A stretch of DNA of 36,004 bases from Actinomycetes bacterium (GCA_021815645.1 JAKBAB010000011.1:1-36004), one strand, 5' to 3'; shown: positions 15,959 through 26,479, counted from the stretch's first letter. Program-made: numbers and translations. The notes: generated by a model from the letters alone, not told the origin.

Positions 15959-16522
15959 TTATCGATTCTCCTGCTTGAAGGGAAAGCCGTAGGCGCGCAG
16001 AAAGGCGCGTCCGTGCTCGTCGTTGGTGGCCGTTGTCACAATCGTGATGTCGAAGCCCCGCGGGGCGTCGATCTTGTCGTAATCGATCTCGGGGAATATC
16101 AACTGATCGTTGACGCCGAAGGTGTAGTTGCCATGACCGTCAAAGGACTTAGCCGACAGTCCCCGAAAGTCTCGGATGCGCGGGATGGCGAGGCTGATCA
16201 GTCGGTCGAAGAACTCCCAGGCCCGGTCGCCGCGCAGGGTGACCTTCACCCCAATGGGCTGCTCTTCGCGGAGCTTGAAGCTCGCGACGGACTTCTTCGC
16301 GCGCGTCACGACCGGTCGCTGACCGGTTATCAGTTCGAGGTCACGCTGGGCGCCCTCTAAGAGCGACGCCTGTTGAGTGGCGCGCCCCACACCGGAGTTG
16401 AGAACGATCTTGTCGAGGCGCGGCACCATCATCACGTTGTCGAGCGCCAGCTCCTCTTTAAGGGCGGCGCGAACCTCGTCGTCGAAACGGACCTTGAGGC
16501 GCGGTCGGGTGGCGGTCGTCAT
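15959..16522 (-). CDS. rplE: 50S ribosomal protein L5
   Basis: This 5S rRNA-binding protein has 187 residues. Recognisable segments are [17 protein letters not shown] near the start, [27 protein letters not shown] in the middle, and [23 protein letters not shown] near the end. The open frame continues five codons further upstream, but ATG at 16522 makes an ATGA overlap with the rplX stop and gives the usual N-terminus length. Confidence 0.97.
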   Translation of the reverse strand: MTTATRPRLKVRFDDEVRAALKEELALDNVMMVPRLDKIVLNSGVGRATQQASLLEGAQRDLELITGQRPVVTRAKKSVASFKLREEQPIGVKVTLRGDRAWEFFDRLISLAIPRIRDFRGLSAKSFDGHGNYTFGVNDQLIFPEIDYDKIDAPRGFDITIVTTATNDEHGRAFLRAYGFPFKQENR

Positions 16523-16824
16523 AGCGTCGCCCCACACTTGCGGCAGACCCGCAACTTCACGCCGTCGCGAACTTCGGCCCCCACTTTGGCGGGCCCCTTA
16601 TGACCCGAGCACCATACCGCCACGTTGGACGCGTCGAGGGGCATCAACTTATCGATAATGCCGGCCTGCATCGTGGCGCCGCTCTGCTTCGTCGCGCGTT
16701 TGGCGATGTTAACGCCATCGAGGACGACCTTATTGACGCTCGGCCTCGCCTCTTCAACCTTGGCGCGGGTACCGCGGAACTTGCCCGACAGTACGAGCAC
16801 GTCGTCACCTTTGTGAATCTTCAT
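16519..16824 (-). CDS. rplX: 50S ribosomal protein L24
   Basis: This assembly initiator of the large subunit has 101 residues. It contains a KOW motif: [22 protein letters not shown] at residues 2-23. The C-terminal region includes cysteines, one in [13 protein letters not shown] and two in [10 protein letters not shown], suggesting a possible metal site as in some actinobacterial L24. ATG shares one base with the rplN TGA (TGATG). Confidence 0.96.
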   Translation of the reverse strand: MKIHKGDDVLVLSGKFRGTRAKVEEARPSVNKVVLDGVNIAKRATKQSGATMQAGIIDKLMPLDASNVAVWCSGHKGPAKVGAEVRDGVKLRVCRKCGATL

Positions 16825-17192
16825 CAGAGCACCTCCGGCGCCAGAGAGATAATTCGCATGAACTTCTTGTCGCGCAGTTCGCGTCCCACGGGCCCGAAAA
16901 TACGCGTACCGCGCGGCTGGAGTTGGTCGTTGATCAGCACCGCCGCGTTCTCGTCAAACTTGATGTAGGAGCCGTCGGGCCGACGCTTCTCCTTAGCGGT
17001 GCGCACAACGACGCAGCGCACGACGTCACCCTTCTTCACCGCCGCCCCGGGGATGGCGTCTTTGACGGTGGCGATGAACACGTCCCCGATGGAGGCGTAG
17101 CGTCGACGGGTGCCCCCCAGTACACGAATACACAGGACCTCCTTCGCGCCGCTGTTGTCGGCCACCTTCAGCCTTGACTCTTGCTGGATCAT
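16824..17192 (-). CDS. rplN: 50S ribosomal protein L14
   Basis: This 122-residue protein has the exact usual length and begins [52 protein letters not shown] is the family core, and the end is [19 protein letters not shown]. The frame is open to 17225, but ATG at 17192 overlaps the rpsQ stop (ATGA) and gives the standard N-terminus. Confidence 0.97.
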   Translation of the reverse strand: MIQQESRLKVADNSGAKEVLCIRVLGGTRRRYASIGDVFIATVKDAIPGAAVKKGDVVRCVVVRTAKEKRRPDGSYIKFDENAAVLINDQLQPRGTRIFGPVGRELRDKKFMRIISLAPEVL

Positions 17193-17461
17193 TTCGCGCG
17201 CTCCACGACGTCGGTCAAGCGCCACCGCTTCAACTTCGACAGCGGACGGGTCTCTTGAACCCGGACGCGATCGCCCACTTTGGCCTCGTTCTTCTCGTCG
17301 TGCACGTAGAGCTTCTTCGTGCGCTGAACGGTCTTGTTGTAGCGGGGGTGACTGACTCGTTCGTTGACGGCCACGACCAAGGTCGAGTTCATCTTGTCCG
17401 ACACCACGACCCCTTCGCGGACCTTGCGGGGGTTCTTTCGAACGTCGTTCGATTCACTCAT
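17189..17461 (-). CDS. rpsQ: 30S ribosomal protein S17
   Basis: This early-assembly 16S rRNA binder has 90 residues. After a short N-terminal extension it shows [37 protein letters not shown] and [20 protein letters not shown], all standard for S17. ATG overlaps the rpmC TGA (ATGA at 17458-17461). Confidence 0.97.
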   Translation of the reverse strand: MSESNDVRKNPRKVREGVVVSDKMNSTLVVAVNERVSHPRYNKTVQRTKKLYVHDEKNEAKVGDRVRVQETRPLSKLKRWRLTDVVERAK

Positions 17462-17697
17462 GACGCTTCACCTTCTTCCAGGGCTTCGGCGGCCGCGATC
17501 TCGCGCTCGCGCATGAACGTCGACAACCGCGCGACGTCTTTGCGCACGGCGCCGAGCCGGGCGGAGTTGTCTAACTGACCGGTCGCCAGTTGAAAGCGCA
17601 GGTTGAACAGCTCGCGACGGGCCTCGGCCAGACGCCCGAGCAGTTCGCTGTCGCCGAGCAACTTCATCTCCGCAACGTGTTCTTTGGTTTTAGCCAT
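17458..17697 (-). CDS. rpmC: 50S ribosomal protein L29
   Basis: This two-helix protein sits near the peptide exit tunnel and has 79 residues. LLGRLAEARRELFNLRFQLATGQLDN is the family signature. A short acidic tail ([11 protein letters not shown]) follows the usual end. The frame is open far upstream within rplP, but ATG at 17697 shares one base with the rplP TAA (TAATG) and gives the usual length. Confidence 0.96.
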   Translation of the reverse strand: MAKTKEHVAEMKLLGDSELLGRLAEARRELFNLRFQLATGQLDNSARLGAVRKDVARLSTFMREREIAAAEALEEGEAS

Positions 17698-18134
17698 TAG
17701 ATGCTGACCTCCGGGACTCCGTGGGTTCCGGGTCGCACGACGAACTTCGCCTTGATGGGGAGCTTTTGAATAGCCCGTTCCATTGCGGCGCGCGCCAGGG
17801 CCTCGTCCACGCCACCCAACTCGAATAGCATGCGGCCGGGCTTGACGACGGCTACCCAAAACTCGGGGTTACCCTTACCCGAACCCATACGGGTCTCGGC
17901 GGGCTTTTGCGTCACCGGCTTGTCGGGAAAGACCCGGATCCAGACCTTGCCGCCGCGCTTGACGTGACGGGTCATCGCGATACGGGCGGCCTCGATCTGG
18001 CGGGCCGTGATCCAGCCGCGCTCGAGCGCCTGGATGCCGAAGTCGCCGAAGTTGAGGTCCACCCCACCCTTGGCGTTTCCAGCCATCCGCCCGCGCATCT
18101 GCTTGCGGTGCTTCACCTTACGGGGCATCAACAT
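17697..18134 (-). CDS. rplP: 50S ribosomal protein L16
   Basis: This protein lies near the A-site tRNA on the large subunit and has 145 residues. It starts [19 protein letters not shown], close to the L16 consensus, and has the signature segments [22 protein letters not shown] and [21 protein letters not shown]. The frame stays open upstream through the rpsC tail. ATG at 18134, two bases after the rpsC stop, is the correct start. Confidence 0.97.
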   Translation of the reverse strand: MLMPRKVKHRKQMRGRMAGNAKGGVDLNFGDFGIQALERGWITARQIEAARIAMTRHVKRGGKVWIRVFPDKPVTQKPAETRMGSGKGNPEFWVAVVKPGRMLFELGGVDEALARAAMERAIQKLPIKAKFVVRPGTHGVPEVSI

Positions 18135-18136
18135 GA

Positions 18137-19081
18137 TTACTCCGCGTCCTTTCGAAAGTGGGGCGTGTCGGTGTGCTCGACCGCCGTACGGCGTTCGATC
18201 TCTTCCTCGACGCTCAACTGCGCTTCCACCTCCGGCGTTGAGGCCAGCAAATCGGCGGGGTTGACGTCCGTGGTTAGCGCGCCCTCGTCGAGGGTGGTCT
18301 CGGCGTCGAGGGTCTCGGCGTCCACGCGCCGTCGCCCCCCGCCCGCGCGCACGACACCTTTCGGGGCGCCCGACCCAGCCCCCACCGGCATCGCGTCGCC
18401 GGCGGCCATCGCCGCTTCGCGCACGATCTTCTCGTCGTTGGTCAACTGGTAGGGCAGAATGTCGCCCTTGTAGATCCACACCTTGACGCCGATGCGTCCG
18501 GTCGACGTGCGGGCCTCACGAAACCCGTAATCGATGTCCGCGCGCAGGGTGTGCAGCGGCACGCGACCTTCGCGGTACGACTCACGGCGGGACATTTCCG
18601 CGCCCCCGAGCCGTCCCGAAGCCTGGATTCTCACGCCCAGAGCCCCGGCCTTTTGAACAGTTTGGATGCCCCGCTTCATCGCTCGGCGAAAGGCCACGCG
18701 GCGGATGAGCTGGTCGCAGATGCCCTGAGCGATGAGGGCCGCGTCCAGTTCGGGCTGCTTGATTTCTTGGATGTTGAGCGAGATCTTGTTCTTCTGACCG
18801 GTGATCTTTTCCAGGTCCTTCTTCAGCCGTTCGGCCTCGGCCCCACGCCGACCGATGACGATGCCCGGGCGCGCGGTGTGTATGTCGACGCGAACGCGAT
18901 CGGAGTTTCGCTCAATCTCAATACGACTCACGGCGGCGCTCTCGAGTTGACGCGTCAGGTAGTCGCGAATCTTCCAGTCCTCGATAACGAGGTCTCGGTA
19001 CCCGCGCTCCTTGAACCAGCGCGACTTCCAGTCCGTCGTAATTCCCAGCCGGAATCCGTAGGGGTTGACCTTTTGACCCAT
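18137..19081 (-). CDS. rpsC: 30S ribosomal protein S3 with long acidic C-terminal tail
   Basis: This mRNA-entry-channel protein begins [13 protein letters not shown]. It has a type II KH domain with its GRRG loop at residues 77-80 and the C-terminal core [27 protein letters not shown] ending near residue 206. The chain then continues for about 100 residues, to 314, against 233 in E. coli. The tail has an A/G/R-rich part ([15 protein letters not shown]) and then an acidic, threonine-rich part with many glutamates. Longer S3 tails occur in actinobacteria. The start ATG overlaps the rplV stop by one base. Confidence 0.97.
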   Translation of the reverse strand: MGQKVNPYGFRLGITTDWKSRWFKERGYRDLVIEDWKIRDYLTRQLESAAVSRIEIERNSDRVRVDIHTARPGIVIGRRGAEAERLKKDLEKITGQKNKISLNIQEIKQPELDAALIAQGICDQLIRRVAFRRAMKRGIQTVQKAGALGVRIQASGRLGGAEMSRRESYREGRVPLHTLRADIDYGFREARTSTGRIGVKVWIYKGDILPYQLTNDEKIVREAAMAAGDAMPVGAGSGAPKGVVRAGGGRRRVDAETLDAETTLDEGALTTDVNPADLLASTPEVEAQLSVEEEIERRTAVEHTDTPHFRKDAE

Positions 19082-19797
19082 TAGTTCGTCTCCTCCGCGG
19101 ACTCGGGGGAATCCCCCTCGCCGAGCGTTTCGTCGTCTGGCGAAAGGTCTTCGAGCGTCGCGTCCCCGTCGTCAACAACGTCTCCCTCGCCGAGCGGAGA
19201 GTCCGCCGACGACGACTCGAGTTCGCCCTGCGCTTCGAGTTCTCCCTGCGCGTCGAGTTCGGCCTGCGCCTCGATTTCGGCCTGCGCGTCGAGTTCGGCC
19301 TGCGCCTCGTGGGCGGCCTCGCGCCGGTTCACACTGGCCTGCTGGTCGGCCCGACGCCGTGACGTCGCGACCCGGCGAGACCGACTCGCCAAAGCGCTAG
19401 CGCTGCGAGCGGCTTGAAACAGTTCCAAACGCTCCTCGTCCATCCGCGAAACGATGACGGTGATGTGGGTAGAACGCTTAAAGATCTTGCCCGCTCGCCC
19501 GCGGGCGCGCGGGGAGAAGCGCTTCATCGTGATTCCCTCATCCGCGTAGGCGGCCGACACGTAGAGTTCGTCAATGTTCATCGCGTCGTTATTAACGGCG
19601 TTAGCGACCGCCGACGCCAGAACCTTCGCGATGACGCTCGCGGCTTCGCGCGACGTCGACGCGAGAATCTCTCGCGCGCTCGCCACGTCTTCGCCCCGAA
19701 TGAGGTTGAGCACGACACGCGCCTTCGACGCGGACATCTGGTAGCCGCGCACCGAGGCCCGAGTGCCGGGACGTTCGTTGGTCTTCACGTAGGCCAC
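19081..19797 (-). CDS. rplV: 50S ribosomal protein L22 with extended repeat-bearing tail
   Basis: L22 lines the peptide exit tunnel. The core, residues 1 to about 120, is normal: [49 protein letters not shown] and the [13 protein letters not shown] loop. The protein then runs on to 238 residues, roughly twice the E. coli length. The extension has an Arg/Ser/Ala-rich helix-like part (131-160), five six-residue repeats built on AQAELD (163-192), and a strongly acidic end. A structured L22 extension should lie on the ribosome surface near the tunnel exit. ATG overlaps rpsS by one base. Confidence 0.97.
   Translation of the reverse strand: MAYVKTNERPGTRASVRGYQMSASKARVVLNLIRGEDVASAREILASTSREAASVIAKVLASAVANAVNNDAMNIDELYVSAAYADEGITMKRFSPRARGRAGKIFKRSTHITVIVSRMDEERLELFQAARSASALASRSRRVATSRRRADQQASVNRREAAHEAQAELDAQAEIEAQAELDAQGELEAQGELESSSADSPLGEGDVVDDGDATLEDLSPDDETLGEGDSPESAEETN
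19222..19311 (-). repeat. Five tandem 18-bp repeats within rplV
   Basis: Units at 19222-19239, 19240-19257, 19258-19275, 19276-19293 and 19294-19311 are each 18 bases, with the consensus TTCGGCCTGCGCSTCGAG on the plus strand. They encode five in-frame hexapeptides on the pattern LDAQAE in L22 residues 163-192. The unit keeps the reading frame, so copy-number changes would alter only tail length. Confidence 0.9.
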
Positions 19798-20075
19798 TAT
19801 CGCCGCCCCGTCTTTTCTTGACCGGCGTGGAACTTAAAGGTCCGCGTCGGGGCGAACTCACCGAGTTTGTGTCCAACCATCGACTCGTTCACGAACACCG
19901 GCACGTGACGGCGTCCGTCGTGCACGGCGAACGTGTGACCGACCATGTCGGGAATCACGGTGGAGCGGCGACTCCACGTCTTAATGACGCGTTTCTCGCT
20001 CGCGGCGTTCATCGCGTCCACCTTCTTCAGCAGGTGGGTATCGATGAATGGACCCTTTTTGAGACTTCGTGACAT
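19797..20075 (-). CDS. rpsS: 30S ribosomal protein S19
   Basis: This head-domain protein contacts 16S rRNA with S13 and has 92 residues. It begins [18 protein letters not shown] and has the signature ITVEEV-like region replaced as usual by [25 protein letters not shown], then [18 protein letters not shown] at 20075 follows a GGAGG sequence that overlaps the rplB stop codon. Confidence 0.97.
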   Translation of the reverse strand: MSRSLKKGPFIDTHLLKKVDAMNAASEKRVIKTWSRRSTVIPDMVGHTFAVHDGRRHVPVFVNESMVGHKLGEFAPTRTFKFHAGQEKTGRR

Positions 20076-20082
20076 TTTCTAC

Positions 20083-20916
20083 CTACCTCCGTGCCCCGCG
20101 CCCGCGGCGCCGGCGAATAATGAGTGCGTCCGAACTCTTGGGCAGACGGGTACGGCCCTCGGGTTGACCCCACGGAGAGACCGGGTGACGTCCCCCGGAC
20201 GTCTTGCCCTCGCCACCACCGAGCGGGTGGTCCACCGGGTTCATCGCCACGCCGCGCGTCTGGGGGCGCTTACCCTTCCAGCGATTACGCCCGGCCTTAC
20301 CGATTTTGATGAGTTCGTGCTCCGAATTACCTACCGTGCCCAACGTCGCGCGACAGTCGAGCGGTACGCGACGCATCTCGGTCGAGGGCAGGCGCAACGT
20401 GGCGTAGGCCTCGTCCTTCGCGACCAACTGCACGCTCATGCCGGCGCTGCGGGCCATCTTCCCGCCGCCACCGGGGCGAAGCTCGACGTTGTGAACGGTC
20501 GAACCAGTCGGGATGTAGCGCATGGGCAGTGCGTTGCCGTTACGAATGTCGGCCTTTTGGCCCGACTCGACCACGTCGCCCACCGTGAGGCCGAGCGGCG
20601 CCAGTATGTAGCGCTTCTCTCCGTCGACGTAGTGCAGCAGAGCGATGCGACAACTGCGGTTGGGGTCGTACTCAATGGTGGCGACCCGGGCCGGAATGTG
20701 GTCTTTGTTGCGTTTGAAGTCCACGACACGGTACTGGCGCTTGTGGCCCCCACCGCGGTGTCGCGAGGTCTTACGACCGTGGGCGTTGCGCCCGCCAGTG
20801 CGGGGCTTGGCCGACAGCAACGACTTCTCCGGCGTGGCGGTCGTCACGTCGGCGAAGTCCGACACCGTCTGGAAGCGGCGACCGGGGCTCGTAGGTTTGC
20901 GGCGGCGTAGGGCCAT
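20083..20916 (-). CDS. rplB: 50S ribosomal protein L2
   Basis: This protein is needed for subunit joining and peptidyl transfer; 277 residues is the usual length. The [22 protein letters not shown] segment and the C-terminal signature [17 protein letters not shown], which contains the conserved histidine near the peptidyl-transferase centre, are both intact. It starts eight bases after the rplW stop. Confidence 0.98.
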   Translation of the reverse strand: MALRRRKPTSPGRRFQTVSDFADVTTATPEKSLLSAKPRTGGRNAHGRKTSRHRGGGHKRQYRVVDFKRNKDHIPARVATIEYDPNRSCRIALLHYVDGEKRYILAPLGLTVGDVVESGQKADIRNGNALPMRYIPTGSTVHNVELRPGGGGKMARSAGMSVQLVAKDEAYATLRLPSTEMRRVPLDCRATLGTVGNSEHELIKIGKAGRNRWKGKRPQTRGVAMNPVDHPLGGGEGKTSGGRHPVSPWGQPEGRTRLPKSSDALIIRRRRGRGARR

Positions 20917-20924
20917 GGTCGTCC

Positions 20925-21215
20925 TTAGTTCTCGAAGAGGTTGATCGTGTCACCGGCGCGCAAGGTGACGATGGCCCGCTTGGTGCCGGGCTTGGTGCCC
21001 GTCACTCCCGTGCGGCGGTTTCGGGTGTGCTTGCCCTTGCGGTTCAAGGTGTTGACGTTTACGACGGTCACGTCGAAGGCCTGCTCCACGGCGTTGCGCA
21101 CGTCAATCTTCGTGGCGCGCGGGTCCACGACGAAGACGTAGGTTCCCTGATCCATCAGGGCGTAGGTCTTCTCCGAGATGACCGGGCTAATCAAAATGCT
21201 CAAGGCGTCGCGCAT
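20925..21215 (-). CDS. rplW: 50S ribosomal protein L23
   Basis: This tunnel-exit protein is the docking site for signal recognition particle and trigger factor; it has 96 residues. It shows [38 protein letters not shown] and the loop [13 protein letters not shown] at 21215 shares a base with the rplD TGA and has AAGGAG about eight bases upstream. GTG at 21218 in the same frame is an alternative start. Confidence 0.96.
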   Translation of the reverse strand: MRDALSILISPVISEKTYALMDQGTYVFVVDPRATKIDVRNAVEQAFDVTVVNVNTLNRKGKHTRNRRTGVTGTKPGTKRAIVTLRAGDTINLFEN

Positions 21216-21895
21216 CACGCACTCTCCTTCGCGCTGGGCAGCGTCGCTTCGCTAAAGAGGATCCAGTCGCAGTTAAGAACGTCGTACGCGTTGAGCTCGC
21301 CGGCGTCGATCGTGGTCACGTTGATGAGATTGCGAAAGGCCCGTTGGGCCACGGAGTCTTCGCGACCGAGCACGACGAGGACCTTCCCGTCGAGGCCGAG
21401 CGCCCCGAGGGCCATCTCCGCTTCCTTAGTGCGTGGCTCACTCCAGGGGGCGAAACTCTCCACCAGGGCGACCCGTTCAATCGCCGCTCGGTCCGAGAGC
21501 GCCGAGTTGAGGGCGAGGCGAATCATCTTCTTCGGGGTCCGCTGCTCGTAGGAGCGTGGCTTAGGGCCGAGGGCGATGCCACCACCGGGGTAGTGGGGGG
21601 CGCGAACGGTGCCCTGGCGAGCCCCACCGGTGCCCTTTTGGCGAAAGGGCTTTTTGCCGCCCCCGCGCACCTCTTTGCGAGTTTTCGTGGACTGGGTCCC
21701 GGCGCGCCGGGCCGCCAGCTGGGCCGTGACGACTTGGTGCATGACGGCCACGTTGGGCACGATCCCGAAGACGTTGGGGTCGAGGGCGACGTCGCCCAAC
21801 GAGTCGCCGCTCAGCGAACGTTTCGTCACCGTACGCGCGGTGGGCGCCGGCCGCTCCTTTTTGACCGGCCCGCGCAAAGTAAAGACCTCACTCAT
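21215..21895 (-). CDS. rplD: 50S ribosomal protein L4
   Basis: This 226-residue protein has a long internal loop reaching the exit tunnel: RGGGKKPFRQKGTGGARQGTVRAPHYPGGGIALGPKPRSY, residues about 77-116, is the family hallmark. In E. coli L4 also represses its own S10 operon; nothing here shows that directly. ATG overlaps the rplC TGA (ATGA, 21892-21895). Confidence 0.97.
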   Translation of the reverse strand: MSEVFTLRGPVKKERPAPTARTVTKRSLSGDSLGDVALDPNVFGIVPNVAVMHQVVTAQLAARRAGTQSTKTRKEVRGGGKKPFRQKGTGGARQGTVRAPHYPGGGIALGPKPRSYEQRTPKKMIRLALNSALSDRAAIERVALVESFAPWSEPRTKEAEMALGALGLDGKVLVVLGREDSVAQRAFRNLINVTTIDAGELNAYDVLNCDWILFSEATLPSAKESA

Positions 21896-22551
21896 CGGAT
21901 CCCTCCGGCCTTCATCGGGTTCTTGACCGACGTGCGCAGGACCACCAGTCCCCCACGGGGCCCCGGTACGGCGCCCTTGACGAGCACCAAGTGGCGCTCA
22001 ACGTCGACCGAGATGACCTCTAAGTTGGTGGTGGTCACCTGGGAACCTCCCATGCGACCGGCCATTTTCGTTCCTCGAAAGACTCGACCGGGCGTCGCGC
22101 AAGCGCCGATCGACCCCGGGGCGCGGTGGTGCTTGTGGTTGCCGTGGGCCGCCCCTTGGCCCGAGAAGTTGTGGCGCTTCATGCCCCCGGCGAAGCCCTT
22201 CCCCTTCGAAACCGCGGTCGCGTCGATCTTGTCGCCCTGGCTAAAGACGTCGGCCAGTATCTCCTGGCCCACTTCGTACTGGGTTACGTCATCGAGGCGC
22301 AACTCGACCAACTTCTTGCCCGGGGCGACACCGGCCTTTTCGAAGTGGCCCAATTCGGGCTTGGTCAAAGTGGCGGGCCGCCTAACCCCCCACGTCACCT
22401 GGACCGCGGCGTAGCCCTCTTTTTCCGGCGTCTTGACCTGGACGACGCGGGCCGGGCTCACGCGTACGACGGTGACCGGAATGGCCCGGTTCTGGTCGTC
22501 CCAGACCTGGGTCATCCCCACCTTCTCGCCGACGATCGCTTTGGTCGCCAC
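21892..22551 (-). CDS. rplC: 50S ribosomal protein L3
   Basis: This assembly initiator near the peptidyl-transferase centre has 219 residues. It begins AIVGEKVGMTQVWDD and contains the signature SKGKGFAGGMKRHNF, then GSIGACATPGRVFRGTKMAGRMG. The start is GTG at 22551 with GAGGA four bases upstream. It is the first gene after a 208-base spacer with two hairpins, so it probably begins its own transcript or a regulated segment. Confidence 0.97.
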   Translation of the reverse strand: MATKAIVGEKVGMTQVWDDQNRAIPVTVVRVSPARVVQVKTPEKEGYAAVQVTWGVRRPATLTKPELGHFEKAGVAPGKKLVELRLDDVTQYEVGQEILADVFSQGDKIDATAVSKGKGFAGGMKRHNFSGQGAAHGNHKHHRAPGSIGACATPGRVFRGTKMAGRMGGSQVTTTNLEVISVDVERHLVLVKGAVPGPRGGLVVLRTSVKNPMKAGGIR

Positions 22552-22592
22552 CTTGTCCTCTTCCTCTTACGTGCCCGACGTCGGACGGGGCC

Positions 22593-22620
22593 GACATACA
22601 GACGCTCCGCCGGGCGACAA
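22593..22620 (-). promoter_or_regulatory. Possible promoter upstream of rplC
   Basis: TTGTCG (22615-22620) and TATGTC (22593-22598) on the minus strand are 16 bases apart and end about 42 bases before the rplC GTG. The match is moderate. It gains weight from its place downstream of a terminator-like hairpin in an otherwise gene-free spacer. Confidence 0.35.
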
Positions 22621-22690
22621 AACCCGAACGGAGCGCTCGACTGGTTGGTTCGGCGTTCCACGAATGGCGACCGAACACATCTTTTGTGCA

Positions 22691-22706
22691 CCCCCAACAA
22701 TGGGGG
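22691..22706 (-). promoter_or_regulatory. Second stem-loop in the rpsJ-rplC spacer
   Basis: CCCCCA and TGGGGG arms (22701-22706 and 22691-22696) form a six-base stem with a four-base loop on the minus-strand RNA. It lies about 25 bases downstream of the larger hairpin. It may be part of a leader structure for the rplC operon; this is inference. Confidence 0.45.
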
Positions 22707-22730
22707 CTACTCACTCTACACCACCACCTC

Positions 22731-22752
22731 CCCGGGGCGCAAAGGCCCCGGG
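22731..22752 (-). terminator. Strong hairpin directly after rpsJ
   Basis: CCCGGGGC and GCCCCGGG (22745-22752 and 22731-22738) form a perfect eight-base stem with a six-base loop. An outer CCACC/GGTGG pairing (22754-22758 with 22724-22728) extends it. It starts a few bases after the rpsJ TGA. No T-run follows, as is usual for terminators or attenuators in GC-rich actinobacteria. Confidence 0.6.
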
Positions 22753-22759
22753 CGGTGGC

Positions 22760-23083
22760 TCAGTTCTGGCGAATCTTGATCTCGATGTCCACACCGGCCG
22801 GTAGGTCGAGGCGCTGGAGCGAGTCGACCGTTTTGGCCGTGTGATCAACGATATCGAGCAGCCGCTTGTGCACCCGCATTTCGAAGTGCTCGCGACTGTC
22901 CTTGTGCTTGTGTGGTCCGCGCACGACCGTGTAACGGTGCTTCTCCGTGGGCAGGGGCACCGGCCCCTGGACGCGGGCGTTCGTGCGCTCCACGGTCTGG
23001 ACGATTTTGGCGGTGGACTGGTCCAGAACGCCGTGATCGAAGGCCTTCAGCCGTATGCGAATCATCTGTCGGTTGTCGGCCAC
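22760..23083 (-). CDS. rpsJ: 30S ribosomal protein S10
   Basis: S10, also NusE of antitermination complexes, has 107 residues. [60 protein letters not shown] and the ending are all standard. The start is GTG at 23083, six bases after the tuf stop; an internal ATG six codons later would give the shorter usual N-terminus. It is closely attached to tuf and well separated from rplC, so it seems to belong to the str transcript. Confidence 0.96.
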   Translation of the reverse strand: MADNRQMIRIRLKAFDHGVLDQSTAKIVQTVERTNARVQGPVPLPTEKHRYTVVRGPHKHKDSREHFEMRVHKRLLDIVDHTAKTVDSLQRLDLPAGVDIEIKIRQN

Positions 23084-23089
23084 GCGAAC

Positions 23090-24277
<1,188 letters not shown>

Positions 24278-24368
24278 TGCCGGGAACTAACTTTCTCTCT
24301 CGTGACCGCTTCACGTTGAATCGGTCGTTTCTTTCGGTCCGCCCCGACGAAGGGTGGGACCCACTGGT

Positions 24369-24382
24369 GCTGGTTGCCCAGC
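24369..24382 (-). promoter_or_regulatory. Small GNRA-capped hairpin between fusA and tuf
   Basis: The minus-strand RNA can form GCUGG-GCAA-CCAGC, a five-base stem closed by a GCAA tetraloop, ten bases after the fusA stop. The rest of the 24278-24391 spacer shows a repeated GACCGA and no convincing promoter. It may be an RNA-stability or processing element; the function is inferred. Confidence 0.35.
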
Positions 24383-24391
24383 GGTTACTGC

Positions 24392-26479
24392 TTACGCGCC
24401 GGTGGCCTTGGCGATGATCTCCTTAGCGATCGCGTCAGGTACTTCCGCGTACGAATGGAACTGCATGGTGTACGTCGCCCGCCCCTGTGTGCGAGAACGC
24501 AGGTCAGTAGCGTAGCCGAACATGTCCGCCAGTGGCACCAAAGCCTTTATTACCTGGTTATTGCCCACCTGCTCCATGCCCTCGACCCGACCGCGACGCG
24601 ACGAGAGGTCCCCGATGACGTCGCCCATATAGTCCTCCGGGGTCACCACTTCGACGCTCATCACCGGCTCGAGGAGCACGGGACTGGCCAGTCGGGTCGC
24701 CTTTTTGACCGCGATGGACCCGGCGATCTTAAAAGCCATCTCCGAGGAGTCGACGTCGTGGTAGCTACCGAAGGTCAGGCGAACTCGCAGGTCGACCATC
24801 GGGTAGCCGGCCAGGACCCCCGAGGTGAGGGCCTCGACGATGCCCTGGTTGACCGGGCCGATGTACTCCTTGGGGATGACCCCGCCGCTGATCTCGTCGA
24901 CGAACTCGTATCCCCCCGCCGGTCCCGTGGGTTCCACGGTGATTACGACGTGCCCGTACTGACCCTTACCGCCGGTCTGTCGCACGTACTTCTCTTCGAC
25001 CTTTTCGACCTTTTTGCGAATGGTCTCGCGATAGGCGACCTGAGGCTTGCCGACGTTGGCGTCGACGGAAAACTCGCGCAGCATCCGGTCCACCAGCACC
25101 TCGAGGTGCAGTTCGCCCATACCCGAAATGACGGTCTGACCGGTCTCTTGGTCGGTGCGAACCCGAAAGGTCGGGTCCTCTTCCGAAAGCGCGTAGAGCG
25201 CCTTTCCGAGCTTCTCCTGGTCGGCCTTGGTCTTGGGTTCGACGGCCACGTGAATCACCGGCTCGGGGAAGGTCAAGGTCTCGAGCTGAATCGGTTGGCT
25301 GGAGTCCGAGAGGGTGTCGCCGGTCGTTACCTGCTTGAGGCCGACCGCCGCGACGATATCGCCGGTGCGAATGGTGTCGAGGTCCTCGCGGTTATTCGCG
25401 TGCATCAAGAGCAGGCGCCCGAGCCGCTCGCGCTTCATACCCTTGGTGGTGTTGATAACGGTGTCGCCCTTTTCGAGCGTGCCCGAGTAGACCCGCAGGT
25501 AGGTCAACTTACCGACGTAGGGGTCGGTCATGATCTTAAATGCCAGGGCGGAGAAGGGCTCAGCGTCATCGGGCTTACGCTCGAGAACCTCTTCTTTACC
25601 CGGCTTGGTCCCCTGGGTCGGGGGCAGGTCCACGGGTGAGGGTAGGAAGTCCACGACCGCGTCGAGCATCGGCTGGACGCCCTTATTCTTAAAGGCCGAG
25701 CCGTTGAGGATCGGCACGCAGTGGTTTTCGAGCGTGCCCCGTCGTAGGGCCCGGCGAACGTCCTCGACCGAAACGTCCTCGTCGCCGAGGACCTTTTCCA
25801 TTAAATGGTCATCGAAAGTCGTCAGCACGTCGAGCAGCTTGGCCCGGTACTCGTCGGCCAACTCACGAAGCGACTCGGGGATCTCGACGACGTCGAAGGT
25901 CTCGCCGCGGTCGTCGTGGTAGAGAATCGCCTTCATCGCGGTGAGGTCGACCACGCCCTGGTAGGCCGATTCCGCGCCCACGGGCAACTGGATTACGGCC
26001 GGCACGCAGTCGAGACGGTCGGCGATCATGTCGACGCAGCGGAAAAAGTCCGCCCCCACTCGGTCCATTTTGTTCACGAAGCAGATTCGCGGCACGTGGT
26101 ACTTATTAGCTTGGCGCCAGACGGTCTCGGTCTGGGGCTCCACCCCGGCGACGGCGTCAAAGACCGCGACCGCGCCGTCGAGGACCCGCAGCGATCGCTC
26201 CACCTCCACGGTGAAGTCCACGTGGCCGGGCGTGTCGATGATGTTGATCCGGTTGCCGTTCCAGTAGCAGGTGGTGGCGGCCGAGGTGATAGTAATTCCG
26301 CGCTCTTGCTCTTGGACCATCCAGTCCATGGTGGCGGCGCCCTCGTGGACCTCGCCGATTTTGTAGTTCTTGCCGGTGTAGAACAAGATCCGCTCGGTGG
26401 TCGTAGTCTTGCCCGCGTCGATGTGCGCCATGATGCCGATGTTGCGCACTTTATCCAGGGGGTATTCGCGGGCGGTCAT
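24392..26479 (-). CDS. fusA: Elongation factor G
   Basis: This translocation GTPase has 695 residues, the normal length. G1 is AHIDAGKT at 18-25, followed by [14 protein letters not shown] (switch I), DTPGHVDFT and [12 protein letters not shown]. Later domains include [14 protein letters not shown] and the domain IV segment with [19 protein letters not shown] at 26479 follows rpsG by 18 bases with an AAGAGAG ribosome-binding site. No duplicate or FusB-like gene is nearby. Confidence 0.98.
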   Translation of the reverse strand: MTAREYPLDKVRNIGIMAHIDAGKTTTTERILFYTGKNYKIGEVHEGAATMDWMVQEQERGITITSAATTCYWNGNRINIIDTPGHVDFTVEVERSLRVLDGAVAVFDAVAGVEPQTETVWRQANKYHVPRICFVNKMDRVGADFFRCVDMIADRLDCVPAVIQLPVGAESAYQGVVDLTAMKAILYHDDRGETFDVVEIPESLRELADEYRAKLLDVLTTFDDHLMEKVLGDEDVSVEDVRRALRRGTLENHCVPILNGSAFKNKGVQPMLDAVVDFLPSPVDLPPTQGTKPGKEEVLERKPDDAEPFSALAFKIMTDPYVGKLTYLRVYSGTLEKGDTVINTTKGMKRERLGRLLLMHANNREDLDTIRTGDIVAAVGLKQVTTGDTLSDSSQPIQLETLTFPEPVIHVAVEPKTKADQEKLGKALYALSEEDPTFRVRTDQETGQTVISGMGELHLEVLVDRMLREFSVDANVGKPQVAYRETIRKKVEKVEEKYVRQTGGKGQYGHVVITVEPTGPAGGYEFVDEISGGVIPKEYIGPVNQGIVEALTSGVLAGYPMVDLRVRLTFGSYHDVDSSEMAFKIAGSIAVKKATRLASPVLLEPVMSVEVVTPEDYMGDVIGDLSSRRGRVEGMEQVGNNQVIKALVPLADMFGYATDLRSRTQGRATYTMQFHSYAEVPDAIAKEIIAKATGA

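Noticed and set aside
19222-19311. Tandem repeats considered as CRISPR
   Set aside because: The units are contiguous without spacers, 18 bases long and in frame within rplV.
19945-20910. Plus-strand open frame of about 320 codons opposite rplB and rpsS
   Set aside because: It is a mirror of rplB codon bias, arginine- and valine-rich without any domain.
24278-24391. Possible promoter before tuf
   Set aside because: No -35/-10 pair with acceptable spacing was found in the spacer.
24374-25639. Long open frame on the plus strand opposite fusA
   Set aside because: It is an antisense shadow of EF-G in GC-rich DNA; its composition has no protein-family features and it has no ribosome-binding site.
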